From Gordonia bronchialis DSM 43247 (GTDB lineage: Bacteria; Actinomycetota; Actinomycetes; Mycobacteriales; Mycobacteriaceae): a DNA stretch of 64,000 nt. Position 1 is the first letter of the stretch. Each line of letters starts with the position of its first letter. The translations under genes and the position numbers were made by a program. Positions 8,699 through 21,385 of this stretch are shown piece after piece. Under the pieces are notes generated by a model. That model had not been told where the DNA came from. It did no database searches and worked only from the letters and a program-made list of their open reading frames with translations. Location of the stretch: contig NC_013441.1 in NCBI RefSeq assembly GCF_000024785.1, positions 2,542,001 to 2,606,000 on the forward strand, in the 5' to 3' direction.

Positions 8699-9822
8699 TA
8701 GCGCGGGGTGAGCACCGCGCGCGCCAGCCGCCGCCGGGTCCGGTTGTCGCATGCGGCGAACAATGCGGCCATGGTCGCGCTCAGGGCGGCCGCGTCGGTG
8801 CGGTCGGACAGGTAGGTGCGCTGACGGTGGGTGGGCAGGTCGAAGAAGGTGTCGAAGAAGTCGACGGTGGCCGGCGCGTCGAAGTCGAGCAGTGCGCGCA
8901 GCCCGACCTGCCGAAGGCGATGAACGATGCGGGCCCGGGTTGGCCACAACTGTCGATTCGGGTCGCCGCCGGCCGCTAGTTCCCTCGCCAGCGGGTCGGC
9001 GGCGGCCAGCGCGGCGGCGACGCTGTAGCCGGTGGCCGGATGCATGATCCCGGCGCGTGCACCGAACAGTGGGGGAGCATGTCGCCAGGGGGCACCCAAA
9101 ACGCCGGTCAGCCGGAACGACACCGCCTCGGTGCCGGTGACTGCCGCCGCATCGACACCGATCGCGGCGAGCCGGCGACCCAGCCGCTCCCGCAGGGCGG
9201 CCACTTCGATGGCGGGATCGCCTGCGAGACAGGTCTCTTCGAGAAGGACACGGTCGGCGTCGAGCGGTACGGCGTACAGGAACGACGGCGTGGCGCCGAG
9301 TTCGTCACCGCCGACCTGATGGTGGTCGCGCCAGTCCATCAGGACGGCCTCGTGCTCCCCGAGAGCGGGCCGGGCGGCGGAGCGCGGCACGACGACACCC
9401 CACGCGGTCTGACGTGGACCGGCCCCGACGCTGCCGCGTGCGTCGATGACCGCAGCGGCGGTCATCGACGTGCCGTCGTCGAGCCGGATCGTCGTCGGGG
9501 TGATCGATCCCGCGCGCGCAGCGACCACGAATGCGTCGTCGACGGACAGACACCGTTGTAGCGCGGCGGTATCGAATACCGAGTACGGCCGTGTCACCGT
9601 GTGGTGGCGGCGGCCCCAGACAGCCACCGTGGACACCGACGCGGCGATGGTGCGGTCGGTGTCCAGCCAGTCGGGTATTTCGTCGGCCCAGCAGGCGTAT
9701 GTCGAGCGCCACGGCCGGTCGGGGGCCGGGTCGACGAGCGTGACGGTGACGTCCCGCGCGAGCAACCGGTGGGTCAGGGCACGGCCGGCCGGGCCGGCCC
9801 CGACCACGATCACATCCGGCAT
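8698..9822 (-). CDS. crtL: Lycopene cyclase family FAD-dependent protein
   Basis: A 374-residue lycopene beta-cyclase type protein, which closes the end rings of lycopene in carotenoid synthesis using bound FAD without net redox change. The N-terminal dinucleotide fold is VIVVGAGPAGRALTHRL. Later family features are ACWADEIPDWL, VIDARG and GIMHPATGYSVAAAL, a C-terminal FAD-contact motif. The start is ATG 9822; the frame runs further upstream only into the neighbouring SDR gene. The TAG stop at 8698-8700 includes the right-hand TA of the IS630 target duplication; the same TAG would exist without the element. Other carotenoid genes are not in the window. Confidence 0.85.
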   Translation of the reverse strand: MPDVIVVGAGPAGRALTHRLLARDVTVTLVDPAPDRPWRSTYACWADEIPDWLDTDRTIAASVSTVAVWGRRHHTVTRPYSVFDTAALQRCLSVDDAFVVAARAGSITPTTIRLDDGTSMTAAAVIDARGSVGAGPRQTAWGVVVPRSAARPALGEHEAVLMDWRDHHQVGGDELGATPSFLYAVPLDADRVLLEETCLAGDPAIEVAALRERLGRRLAAIGVDAAAVTGTEAVSFRLTGVLGAPWRHAPPLFGARAGIMHPATGYSVAAALAAADPLARELAAGGDPNRQLWPTRARIVHRLRQVGLRALLDFDAPATVDFFDTFFDLPTHRQRTYLSDRTDAAALSATMAALFAACDNRTRRRLARAVLTPR

Positions 9823-9833
9823 GCGGGGATCTA

Positions 9834-10628
9834 CTACATGGTGCCGGTCGAGAGCAACCCGCCGTCGACGGCGAGGGTCTGACCGGTGATCCATGCCGAT
9901 TCGTCGCTCACCAGGAACGCCGCCGCCCGGGCGATGTCCTCGGTCTCGCCCAGCCGGCCCAGCGGATACCCCTTGATCGCGCGGGCCTCGTTCTCGCCGG
10001 CGATGAGGTCCTTGGCGAACCGGGTGCGCACGATGGCCGGGGCGATGGCGTTGACCCGGATGTTGTTCTTGCCGAGCTCCCACGCGAGTTCGGAGGTCAG
10101 CCGGATCATCGCCGCCTTGGAGGCGCCGTAGGCGGCGATCACACCGGACGACCGCAGTCCGGCGACCGAGGCGATGTTCACCACGGCCCCGCCGCGCTGC
10201 GACATCCCGGCCCGGAAGGCCTCCTGGATGAACCCGAGACCGGCGACCACATTGGTGTCGAAGATCTTGCGGAACGCGCCGAGGTCGGCATCCATCAGCG
10301 GACCGAACAGCGGATTGATGCCGGTGTTGTTGACCAGGATGTCGATCGCCCCACCCAGCTCGACGGTGGCCGCGACGGCTTCGGAGCGGTGAGTTTCGTC
10401 ACCGGTGTTGCCCGGGCAGGCGGTCACTTTCGCATCGGGAACGGCCGCGCGGATCTCGTCGGCCGCGGCGGCCAGCGGCTCTGGCTTGCGACTCGTGATG
10501 ACCACGGAGGCCCCGCGTCGTGCCAGTTCGGTGGCGATACCGAGACCGATTCCGCGGCTGGCGCCGGTCACCAGGGCGGACTTGCCGGTCAGGTCGGATG
10601 TGCTCGGGATGGATGTGGAGTGCGTCAC
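9834..10628 (-). CDS. Short-chain dehydrogenase/reductase (FabG-like)
   Basis: A 264-residue classical SDR. It shows the NAD(P)-binding TGASRGIGLG near residue 20, NNTG, the catalytic Ser in NIASVAG and YGASK (the Tyr-x-x-x-Lys pair), and the C-terminal ITGQTLAVDGG. The substrate cannot be named from sequence. The start is GTG 10628 (VTHSTSIPS); earlier codons in the frame would enter the divergent promoter region. It ends 11 bp before the lycopene cyclase start, so the two are likely co-transcribed, and it diverges from the ABC-F gene 88 bp away. Confidence 0.85.
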   Translation of the reverse strand: MTHSTSIPSTSDLTGKSALVTGASRGIGLGIATELARRGASVVITSRKPEPLAAAADEIRAAVPDAKVTACPGNTGDETHRSEAVAATVELGGAIDILVNNTGINPLFGPLMDADLGAFRKIFDTNVVAGLGFIQEAFRAGMSQRGGAVVNIASVAGLRSSGVIAAYGASKAAMIRLTSELAWELGKNNIRVNAIAPAIVRTRFAKDLIAGENEARAIKGYPLGRLGETEDIARAAAFLVSDESAWITGQTLAVDGGLLSTGTM

Positions 10629-10716
10629 GTCTGCAACCGTATCTGTTCGCCCGCCCGCCACCGATCGACTCCGGGTGGAAAAGGGGGGCTGAGGAGCCCC
10701 GGTAGACTGTCTCGTC

Positions 10717-12345
<1,629 letters not shown>

Positions 12346-12392
12346 CAGCGCGGATGCATTGACGCGCCAGGTCGGGCACCGTCGACGCCGGC

Positions 12393-12438
12393 GGCTCCCG
12401 ACAACGAGATCGCGGGGTTCTCGTCCACGCCGGGAGCC
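12393..12438. terminator. Putative bidirectional terminator between convergent genes
   Basis: A nested hairpin: outer stem GGCTCCCG (12393-12400) with CGGGAGCC (12431-12438), inner stem ACGAGA (12404-12409) with TCTCGT (12419-12424). It lies in the 108-bp gap between the convergent ABC-F and fadD genes. No T-tract follows, as is common in actinobacteria. Confidence 0.5.
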
Positions 12439-12453
12439 TATCCTGCTCCGATG

Positions 12454-14004
12454 TCAGACCGTGGCGGCCGGCCAATAGCGCTTGCGCAGTTGACCTTTCA
12501 CGAGCTTTCCGGTGGGTGTCCGAGGAAGGTCGTCGACGAAGTCGACCGATCGTGGCGCCTTGTAGGCGGCAATCGAATCCTTCGTGAACGAAATCAGCTC
12601 GTCGGCGAGTTCATCCGACGGCAGGTATCCCTCGGAGAGTTGCACGCACGCCTTGGCGACCTCGCCCAGATCGGGGTCGGGCACGCCGATCACCGCGACA
12701 TCGAACACAGCGGGATGGTTGATGAGGACGTTCTCGGCTTCCTGGGGATAGATGTTGACGCCGCCGGAGATGATCATGAAGGCCTTGCGATCGGTGAGGT
12801 ACAAGTAGCCCTCGTCGTCGACGTAGCCGACATCGCCTGTGGTGGACCAGTTTTCATGCTCCGGGTGCTGGGACTTACGGGTCTTCTCGGGATCGTTGTG
12901 GTACTGGAAGGGCACCGCGTCGCGCTCGAAGTACACCTGTCCCACTTCGCCGGTCGGGAGTTCGGCACCGTCCTCGTCGCAGACGTGGATGACGCCGAGG
13001 AGCGGTTTGCCGACCGAACCGGGGTGGTCGAGTGCTTCCTGCGGCCCGATGAAGGTGGCACCGGCGGCCTCAGTGGACGCGTAGTACTCGTGAATGACCG
13101 GACCCCACCAGTCGATCATCGCGCGCTTGACCTCCACCGGGCAGGGAGCGGCGGCGTGGACGGCCAGCTTCATGCTGCTCACGTCGTACTTGTCGCGGAT
13201 CTCGGCGGGCAGTTTGAGCATCCGGATGAACATGGTGGGCACCCACTGACTGTGGGTGACGTGGTACTTCTCGATCGCGGCCAGGGCCGCCTCGGGCTCG
13301 AAGCGATCCAGGAAGACAACCGTCCCGCCCACGGAGTTGGTGACCCCGCAATACCGCAGCGGCGCAGCATGATAGAGCGGGGCGGGGGAGAGGTAGACGG
13401 TCGAGTCGTCGAAGCCGTACATCGGCGCGAAGATCGCGGTGTAGGCGTCCGGCACCTCGTTGACCTGACCCTCGGGCATCGGGGTCTTGATGCCCTTGGG
13501 CCGCCCGGTGGTGCCCGAGGAGTAGAGCATGTCGGTGCCCCGCGGCTGATCGGTCCGTGGTTCCGGCGAGGCCGACGCCAGGATCGCGTCGTAGTCCTCG
13601 AAGCCGTCGAGGGTGCCGCCCCAGACGATGCGATGTCCGGGCCGGGCGAGCACGTCGATCTCCCCGGAGGCGGCGACCGCGTCGGCCACCGAGGCCCCGG
13701 CGAAGAGCACCTTGGCGTTGCAGTCGCCAAGAATGTAGTTGGTCTCGGCGGCGGTCAGGTGATGATTGACCGCGGTGACGTAGAGGCCGCTGCGCAGTGC
13801 GGCCCAGTACACGTCGAAAATCCGCAGGTCGTTCGCGGACACCACCGCAATACAGTCACCCGGTGCCAGTCCCAGCGACTCGAGGTGATTGGCCAGTCGC
13901 GTGGAGTTGTCGTCGAGTTGCGCGTAGGTGACCTGCTCGCCGGTGGCAGCCGCGATGACGGCCGGCTTGTCGGGGGTGGTGGCGACGAAATTTCCTGGGA
14001 ACAA
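12454..14004 (-). CDS. fadD: FadD-type acyl-CoA synthetase / AMP-dependent ligase
   Basis: A 516-residue adenylate-forming enzyme that activates a carboxylic acid through an acyl-AMP to the CoA thioester. It shows YSSGTTGRPKGI (about 168, phosphate loop), YYASTEAAG, STTGDVGYVDDEGYLY, TDRKAFMIISGGVNIYP (the hinge region) and the C-terminal lysine in RTPTGKLVKGQLRKRYW. The substrate is uncertain, most likely a fatty or sterol-derived acid given the cholesterol-oxidase-like genes beside it. The start is TTG 14004, preceded by GAGGAG seven bases away. A palindromic operator candidate lies about 45-60 bp upstream. Confidence 0.88.
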   Translation of the reverse strand: MFPGNFVATTPDKPAVIAAATGEQVTYAQLDDNSTRLANHLESLGLAPGDCIAVVSANDLRIFDVYWAALRSGLYVTAVNHHLTAAETNYILGDCNAKVLFAGASVADAVAASGEIDVLARPGHRIVWGGTLDGFEDYDAILASASPEPRTDQPRGTDMLYSSGTTGRPKGIKTPMPEGQVNEVPDAYTAIFAPMYGFDDSTVYLSPAPLYHAAPLRYCGVTNSVGGTVVFLDRFEPEAALAAIEKYHVTHSQWVPTMFIRMLKLPAEIRDKYDVSSMKLAVHAAAPCPVEVKRAMIDWWGPVIHEYYASTEAAGATFIGPQEALDHPGSVGKPLLGVIHVCDEDGAELPTGEVGQVYFERDAVPFQYHNDPEKTRKSQHPEHENWSTTGDVGYVDDEGYLYLTDRKAFMIISGGVNIYPQEAENVLINHPAVFDVAVIGVPDPDLGEVAKACVQLSEGYLPSDELADELISFTKDSIAAYKAPRSVDFVDDLPRTPTGKLVKGQLRKRYWPAATV

Positions 14005-14047
14005 CGCAACTCCTCGTGCTTGGATGAACTACCCCGCCGACCTTATA

Positions 14048-14063
14048 CCGAGCGATCATTCGG
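14048..14063. promoter_or_regulatory. Candidate TetR-type operator upstream of fadD
   Basis: CCGAGCGATCATTCGG is a 16-bp near-palindrome with two mismatched pairs, 44-60 bp before the fadD start. Palindromes of this shape are typical of TetR regulators of fatty acid genes in actinobacteria. No regulator gene sits next to it, so the assignment is inference. Confidence 0.4.
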
Positions 14064-14109
14064 CACCGGCGTTTCCGGCTAGCCGATGGAACGATTATTG
14101 ACTATCGGT

Positions 14110-15726
14110 TCAACGCCGCGCCAGGAACCGTTCCATCGTCCGTTCGGCGAGTGCGGTGATGGTCAGCGCCGGGTTCACCAGTCCCACCGCGCCCGGCACG
14201 AACGAGCCGTCGACGACGTACAGGTTCTCGTAGCCGCGCACCGCGCCGTCCATCGTCGCCGCGCGGTTCATCACCACCCCACCCAGGCCGTGATACGTGC
14301 TCGCCGACCCGAAGCCGGCCGCCCGCGAATAGACGGGCACGCCGCTCGTGGTACGTCCGTGCCGGATCTCCGCGCGCTGCCGGAACCGCTCGGCGAACGC
14401 CGCGCCGCGGCGGTCGAGATCGTTGCCCTCCGGGTGGGGGTAGTTGATGACTGCCGAACGGGTCGCGTGATCGTAGTCAATGGTGCCTCGCTCCTCGGTA
14501 TGCGCCTGGATGAGGTTGGTGGTCAACGTCTTTCCGAGTGGTGCGGGCACCGGTGTGGAGTGATAGACCATCGATACCGGTCCGCCGGGCATATCGTCCT
14601 CGTAGACCCGGCCGAACCCGGGCCCGCCCTGCACGGCACCGTAGTCGTCGGAGAGTGCGGTCCGGGCGGTGAGGAAGTCACCGTTGGCGCCGAAGCCGTC
14701 GCCGATGCGGGGTGAGAGCCGGGGCAAGGTGCCCTTTGCCCTCGCCTCCACCAGCATCCGGGTGGTGTGGAAGGAGCCGGCCGCGAGGAACAGATAGTCG
14801 GCTTCGAGGGTCACCACTTGGACTGTGCGGTGGTTCTCGTCGATGACGCGCGCGGACACGACGAATCCTCGGCGACGTTCTCGCGGACGGATCTCGAAGA
14901 CCTCGTGCATGGGTTTGATCGTGACGTGGCCGGTGGCCTCGGCGGCCGGCAGGTAGTTGTGGTCCACGGAGTTCTTGGCACCGCTGTTGACGCCGAAGCC
15001 GAGTTCACCGGTGATGATGGCGGGCTTGATGCGCCCGGCCAGCTCGTCGCGGACCACGTCCCAGTTGATGGCGTAGTCGAAGCTGACAGGCTCTTTGCCG
15101 TAACGGCGGACGGTGGCCCGCCAGGAGCGGGTGCCCACGTAACGCGGATGCGCCATGATGTCGGCCGGCAGGGGCGACGCGCCGAGCATCTTCTTTGCGC
15201 GCGGGTAGTACGTGCGTACCAGTTCGTCGTAGTCGGCGCCCCCGGGGAAGACGTGCTCGAAGTCGACGCGGCGGGGTACGGGTGTGAAGGCGCCGAAGGC
15301 CAGCGAACCGCCACCGACTCCGGCGCCGTACACCGCGTCGATGCCGTTTCCCTTGATGCGGTCGAGGATGCCCGGGTACCGCGTGACCGGGATGCCGATC
15401 GTGCCGGTCAGTCCGACCGTGTCGCTGAACCAGGCCGCGCGCCGGTCCGGGGAGGTGAACGTGGCAAAGGTGTTGCCGTCCGGGCGGATCGGCCAGCGCC
15501 GACCGCGTTCGAGAACGGTGGTGGAGATCCCGGCCCGGCCGAGACGCAGCGCCGCGACCGCACCGCCGAACCCGCTGCCGATGACGATCGCGCTGGGACC
15601 CGGTGCCGGCGTGGCGTGCGCCCGGGGTGCGACGGCGGCGTCCAGCGCGCCGAGGGCACCGAGGCCGGCGGCGCCGACCAGAACGGAACGGCGAGAGACG
15701 CCTTGGGTGGAAATGTCTCGTTTCAC
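14110..15726 (-). CDS. Exported cholesterol-oxidase-like GMC oxidoreductase (copy 1)
   Basis: A 538-residue GMC flavoprotein closest to class I cholesterol oxidases, which oxidise and isomerise the 3-beta-hydroxyl of sterols with release of H2O2. The N-terminus is a Tat signal: RR in SRRSVLVG, a hydrophobic stretch, then AHA before the mature protein. FAD binding is IVIGSGFGGAVAALRLG. The C-terminal YHGLGGVV and NPALTITALAERTMERF match the GMC_C/cholesterol oxidase region. The start is GTG 15726, which puts the Tat arginines at a normal position; an upstream TTG at 15762 would lie inside an iron-box-like site. It lies 78 bp downstream of its paralogue. The true substrate is not proven. Confidence 0.85.
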   Translation of the reverse strand: MKRDISTQGVSRRSVLVGAAGLGALGALDAAVAPRAHATPAPGPSAIVIGSGFGGAVAALRLGRAGISTTVLERGRRWPIRPDGNTFATFTSPDRRAAWFSDTVGLTGTIGIPVTRYPGILDRIKGNGIDAVYGAGVGGGSLAFGAFTPVPRRVDFEHVFPGGADYDELVRTYYPRAKKMLGASPLPADIMAHPRYVGTRSWRATVRRYGKEPVSFDYAINWDVVRDELAGRIKPAIITGELGFGVNSGAKNSVDHNYLPAAEATGHVTIKPMHEVFEIRPRERRRGFVVSARVIDENHRTVQVVTLEADYLFLAAGSFHTTRMLVEARAKGTLPRLSPRIGDGFGANGDFLTARTALSDDYGAVQGGPGFGRVYEDDMPGGPVSMVYHSTPVPAPLGKTLTTNLIQAHTEERGTIDYDHATRSAVINYPHPEGNDLDRRGAAFAERFRQRAEIRHGRTTSGVPVYSRAAGFGSASTYHGLGGVVMNRAATMDGAVRGYENLYVVDGSFVPGAVGLVNPALTITALAERTMERFLARR

Positions 15727-15749
15727 GAGACGTGACCGTAGCCTATGAA

Positions 15750-15768
15750 TAAGGTTAGGCAAACCTGG
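15750..15768. promoter_or_regulatory. Candidate IdeR/DtxR iron box upstream of GMC oxidase copy 1
   Basis: TAAGGTTAGGCAAACCTGG matches the 19-bp IdeR/DtxR consensus TTAGGTTAGGCTAACCTAA at 15 of 19 positions by my count. It ends 24 bp before the GTG start at 15726. This would place the oxidase under iron control; binding is inferred only. Confidence 0.55.
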
Positions 15769-15804
15769 GTATCGGGTAAGCCTGGGTACGGGGTGATGAG
15801 CGCC

Positions 15805-17469
15805 TCAGTGACGTGTCAGGAAGCGATCCATGATGCGTTCGGCGAGCGCGGTGATGGTGAGCGACGGGTTCACCAGGCCGACCGCGCCCGGGCAGAATGA
15901 GCCGTCGACGACGTGGAGATTGTCGTAGCCGATGATCGCGCCGTCCGGCGTCGCCGCCCTACCCACGACCACTCCGCCGAGACCGTGGAAGGTGCTCGCC
16001 GAACCGAACCCATAGGCGCGGTCGAACAGCGGAATCCCGTTGAGCGGGTATCCATGTCGTGTCTCGGTTCGCTCGTGGAAGTGCCGGGCGAAGGCGATCG
16101 CGCGCCGGTCGAGTGTGCTACTGCCGGCGCGATGTGGATAGGTGAGCCGGGTGCCACCGGTGGCGTGGTCGAAATCGATGGTGCCGCGCTCGTCGGTGTG
16201 TACCTGAATGAGATGGGTGGTGGCCACGCCGCCGAGTGGCGACGGGAAGGGACTGGCCTGGTAGACGATCGCCACCGGACCGCCGGGAAGACGGTCCTCC
16301 CGGATCCGCGCATATCCCGGACCTCCCTGCAGGGGGCCGTAGGGATCGCGCAGGGCGGTACGCACGATGAGGAAGTCACCGTTGGTGCCGAAACCGTCAC
16401 CGATCCTGGCTGACAGATTCGGCAACAGTCCGCGTGCCCTGGCCTGCACGAGCAGCGATGTCGTGTGGAAGGAGCCAGCGGCCATGAACAGGTGATCGGC
16501 CTCGGCGCTGACCACCCGAACGGTGCGGTGCCGGTCATCGATCTGCCGGGCCCGGACGACGAAACCCGCTCGGCGAGAACGTGTTCGAATCTCGAAGACC
16601 TCGTGCATGGGTTTGATGGTGACGTTGCCGGTGGCCTCGGCGGCCGGCAGGTAATTGTGGTCCACGGAGTTCTTGGCCCCGCTGTTCACACCGTAGGAGA
16701 GATCGCCGATGCTCACGCCGGGGCGGGCCCGGCCGGCCAACTCCTCGCGGACGATGTCCCAGTCGACGGCGTAATCGATGAATCGCGGTGTGACGCCGTA
16801 CCGCGCGATGACCCTCAGCCACGACCGTGCGCCCACGTAGTTGGGGTGGGCCAAAACATCCGCTGGCACGTTGCTCGCGCCCAGCATGCGCCGTGCACGC
16901 GGGTAGTAGATCCGGTCGAGTTCGGAATAGCCTGTGCCGCCTGGGAATACGAGTTCGAAGTCGGGTCGGTCGGGTTGTGCCGAGAACGCGCCGAACACCA
17001 GCGAGCCGCCGCCGACGCCCGCCCCGTACACCGTTTCGACGCCGTTTCCGGAGATCGTGTCCAGCACACCGGGATAGCGCTCCACGGGCACCTGCAGGGC
17101 GCTGGAGATCCCTGCGCTGTCCCGAAACCACGCGGCCCGGCGGTCGGGCCGGTCAAAGGTGGCAAACGTGTTCTGGTCGCGACGGATCGGCCATCGGCGG
17201 CCGCGTTCGAAAACCGTCGTGCGAAAACCGGCCTGTCCCAGACGGAGTGCTGCCACCGCACCGCCGAACCCGCTACCGATGACGATGGCCGTCGGCGTGT
17301 TCCCGGCCTGCGCGGGGTCCGTGGCTCGGCCGGTGGCCGTCGACACCGCGGCGAGTGCCCCGAGGCCGACCGCACCCCGAAGGACAGCTCGCCGGGGCAC
17401 GACCGGGCCCCGGCTCGTCTCGTCGACATCGACCTGTGCCCGACGTATCGCGATGGGAGGCGACTTCAC
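15805..17469 (-). CDS. Exported cholesterol-oxidase-like GMC oxidoreductase (copy 2)
   Basis: A 554-residue paralogue of the downstream GMC flavoprotein, with long shared stretches (VNSGAKNSVDHNYLPAAEAT; KPMHEVFEI). It has a Tat-like leader (VPRRAVLRGAVGLGALAA), the FAD motif IVIGSGFGGAVAALRLG, FHGLGGVVVG near the C-terminus and NPSLTITALAERIMDRF. The expected reaction is oxidation of a sterol or similar alcohol with O2 outside the cytoplasm. The start is GTG 17469 (VKSPPIAIRR); upstream frame is open but lacks homology and runs toward the TetR gene. The tandem pair probably arose by duplication. No iron-box-like site is seen upstream of this copy. Confidence 0.83.
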   Translation of the reverse strand: MKSPPIAIRRAQVDVDETSRGPVVPRRAVLRGAVGLGALAAVSTATGRATDPAQAGNTPTAIVIGSGFGGAVAALRLGQAGFRTTVFERGRRWPIRRDQNTFATFDRPDRRAAWFRDSAGISSALQVPVERYPGVLDTISGNGVETVYGAGVGGGSLVFGAFSAQPDRPDFELVFPGGTGYSELDRIYYPRARRMLGASNVPADVLAHPNYVGARSWLRVIARYGVTPRFIDYAVDWDIVREELAGRARPGVSIGDLSYGVNSGAKNSVDHNYLPAAEATGNVTIKPMHEVFEIRTRSRRAGFVVRARQIDDRHRTVRVVSAEADHLFMAAGSFHTTSLLVQARARGLLPNLSARIGDGFGTNGDFLIVRTALRDPYGPLQGGPGYARIREDRLPGGPVAIVYQASPFPSPLGGVATTHLIQVHTDERGTIDFDHATGGTRLTYPHRAGSSTLDRRAIAFARHFHERTETRHGYPLNGIPLFDRAYGFGSASTFHGLGGVVVGRAATPDGAIIGYDNLHVVDGSFCPGAVGLVNPSLTITALAERIMDRFLTRH

Positions 17470-17516
17470 GGACCGACGGTAGGACCGCGAACCTGAAAAC
17501 CAGCTGAAAAGCGGCC

Positions 17517-18113
17517 TCAGGTCCGTTCGGCTGCCGCGATGCCCGACGGTGGCGTGGCGCGCACCGATTCCTCGACGAGATCGAGGACGGCATGCAGATC
17601 CTCGGTGGGGCGTCCGGAGGCCAGCCGGGTGATCAGACCGTCGAGGACGAGGTCGAGATAGTCGAGCAGCACCGCGGTGGGTACGTCGCCGCGCAACCGG
17701 CCGGTCTCGCGGCCGCGCTGCAGCCGGTCCAGGGTGGCCTTCTCCAGGTCGGCCGAGTGCGCCGTCCACGCATCGCGAAATGCCGCGTCGGTACGCAACT
17801 TTCGGGCGATCTCCAGCCGGGTGCCCAGCCAGTCGAAATCCTGTGGCCGGGCCAGCACGTTACGCATGACCTGTACCAGACCCTGCTCGGCGGCGACATC
17901 GGCCATCCGCTCGGCGTCTTCTTGTGCGAGCGCGAGGAACAACGCCTCCTTGTCGCGGAAGTGATGGAAGATCGCCCCGCGTGACATTCCGGTCGACTCC
18001 TCGATGCGTTTGACCGTCGCACCGTCGTAGCCGAACTCGGCGAAGCAATGCCGCGCGCCGTCGAGAATCTCTCGACGACGCGCGGCCAGGTGATCATCGC
18101 TGACCTTGGGCAC
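17517..18113 (-). CDS. acnR: AcnR, TetR-family repressor of aconitase
   Basis: A 198-residue TetR regulator with an N-terminal helix-turn-helix (about 20-60: FAEFGYDGATVKRIEESTGMSRGAIFHHF, given here only as the recognised segment's ends FAEFGYDG and AIFHHF) and an all-helical ligand domain. It lies directly downstream of acn on the same strand, the arrangement of Rv1474c-Rv1475c and of acnR in corynebacteria, where AcnR represses acn. The match to the corynebacterial operator found upstream of acn supports the name. The start is ATG 18113. Confidence 0.88.
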   Translation of the reverse strand: MPKVSDDHLAARRREILDGARHCFAEFGYDGATVKRIEESTGMSRGAIFHHFRDKEALFLALAQEDAERMADVAAEQGLVQVMRNVLARPQDFDWLGTRLEIARKLRTDAAFRDAWTAHSADLEKATLDRLQRGRETGRLRGDVPTAVLLDYLDLVLDGLITRLASGRPTEDLHAVLDLVEESVRATPPSGIAAAERT

Positions 18114-18162
18114 CGTTGGCTCCCTTGATCATTGAGTACCCCATGACTCCTGACGGCACGCG

Positions 18163-20979
<2,817 letters not shown>

Positions 20980-21385
20980 GTCTAATCCACTCTCCTGTCG
21001 AAGCCGACGGGCTGCGCCGGCGGTGCTCTCACTCCGCGTCGGTCCAGGGACGAACTGCCGCGGAGCCTTCGGTCGGCGAACGCCGCTTGTTCGTCGACAT
21101 TGACCTTCACCGGCGGGCTGCACCGGTGTCACTCGCTCTCCGGCGACGGGGACCATCGGCGGGGAACCAGCGGCCGCGGTGGGCTACCGCGGCACTGCGT
21201 CCATGTTAACAGTACGAGCGTACTGCTAACAAGTTTGCGGCTCGACACGCCGTGGTGGGGGCCGCGTGCGACCGGAATTGACCGGCCCAGTTCATTCTGT
21301 CGTACGGTGCAGGACTAGGTTTGCCGGGCAGGCAGGTGTCCGCGTGAATTTAATGGTCGCGAAACGTTGAGGTGAGGAGGACCCG
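20980..21385. other. Divergent intergenic region acn / Rv1476-like gene
   Basis: A 406-bp gap between divergent genes. I see no convincing ORF or RNA in it. It contains the AcnR-type palindrome at 21205-21230 and must hold the promoters of acn (leftward) and of the membrane protein gene (rightward, Shine-Dalgarno GAGGAGG just before 21386). The long distance to acn leaves room for a leader. Confidence 0.6.
21205..21230. promoter_or_regulatory. Candidate AcnR operator
   Basis: The perfect inner palindrome CAGTACGAGCGTACTG (21210-21225) is flanked by GTTAA and CTAAC, giving a 26-bp imperfect dyad. It fits the corynebacterial AcnR motif CAGNACnnnCGTACTG. With acnR encoded next to acn this is a well-supported operator candidate. 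Binding is inferred. Confidence 0.75.

Noticed and set aside
12451..14082. 543-codon open frame antisense to fadD
   Set aside because: Same codon-phase shadow effect; the - strand FadD has all family motifs.
17470..17769. N-terminal 100-residue extension of GMC oxidase copy 2
   Set aside because: It would place the Tat leader internally, overlaps the acnR 3' end and lacks homology; GTG 17469 is a better start.
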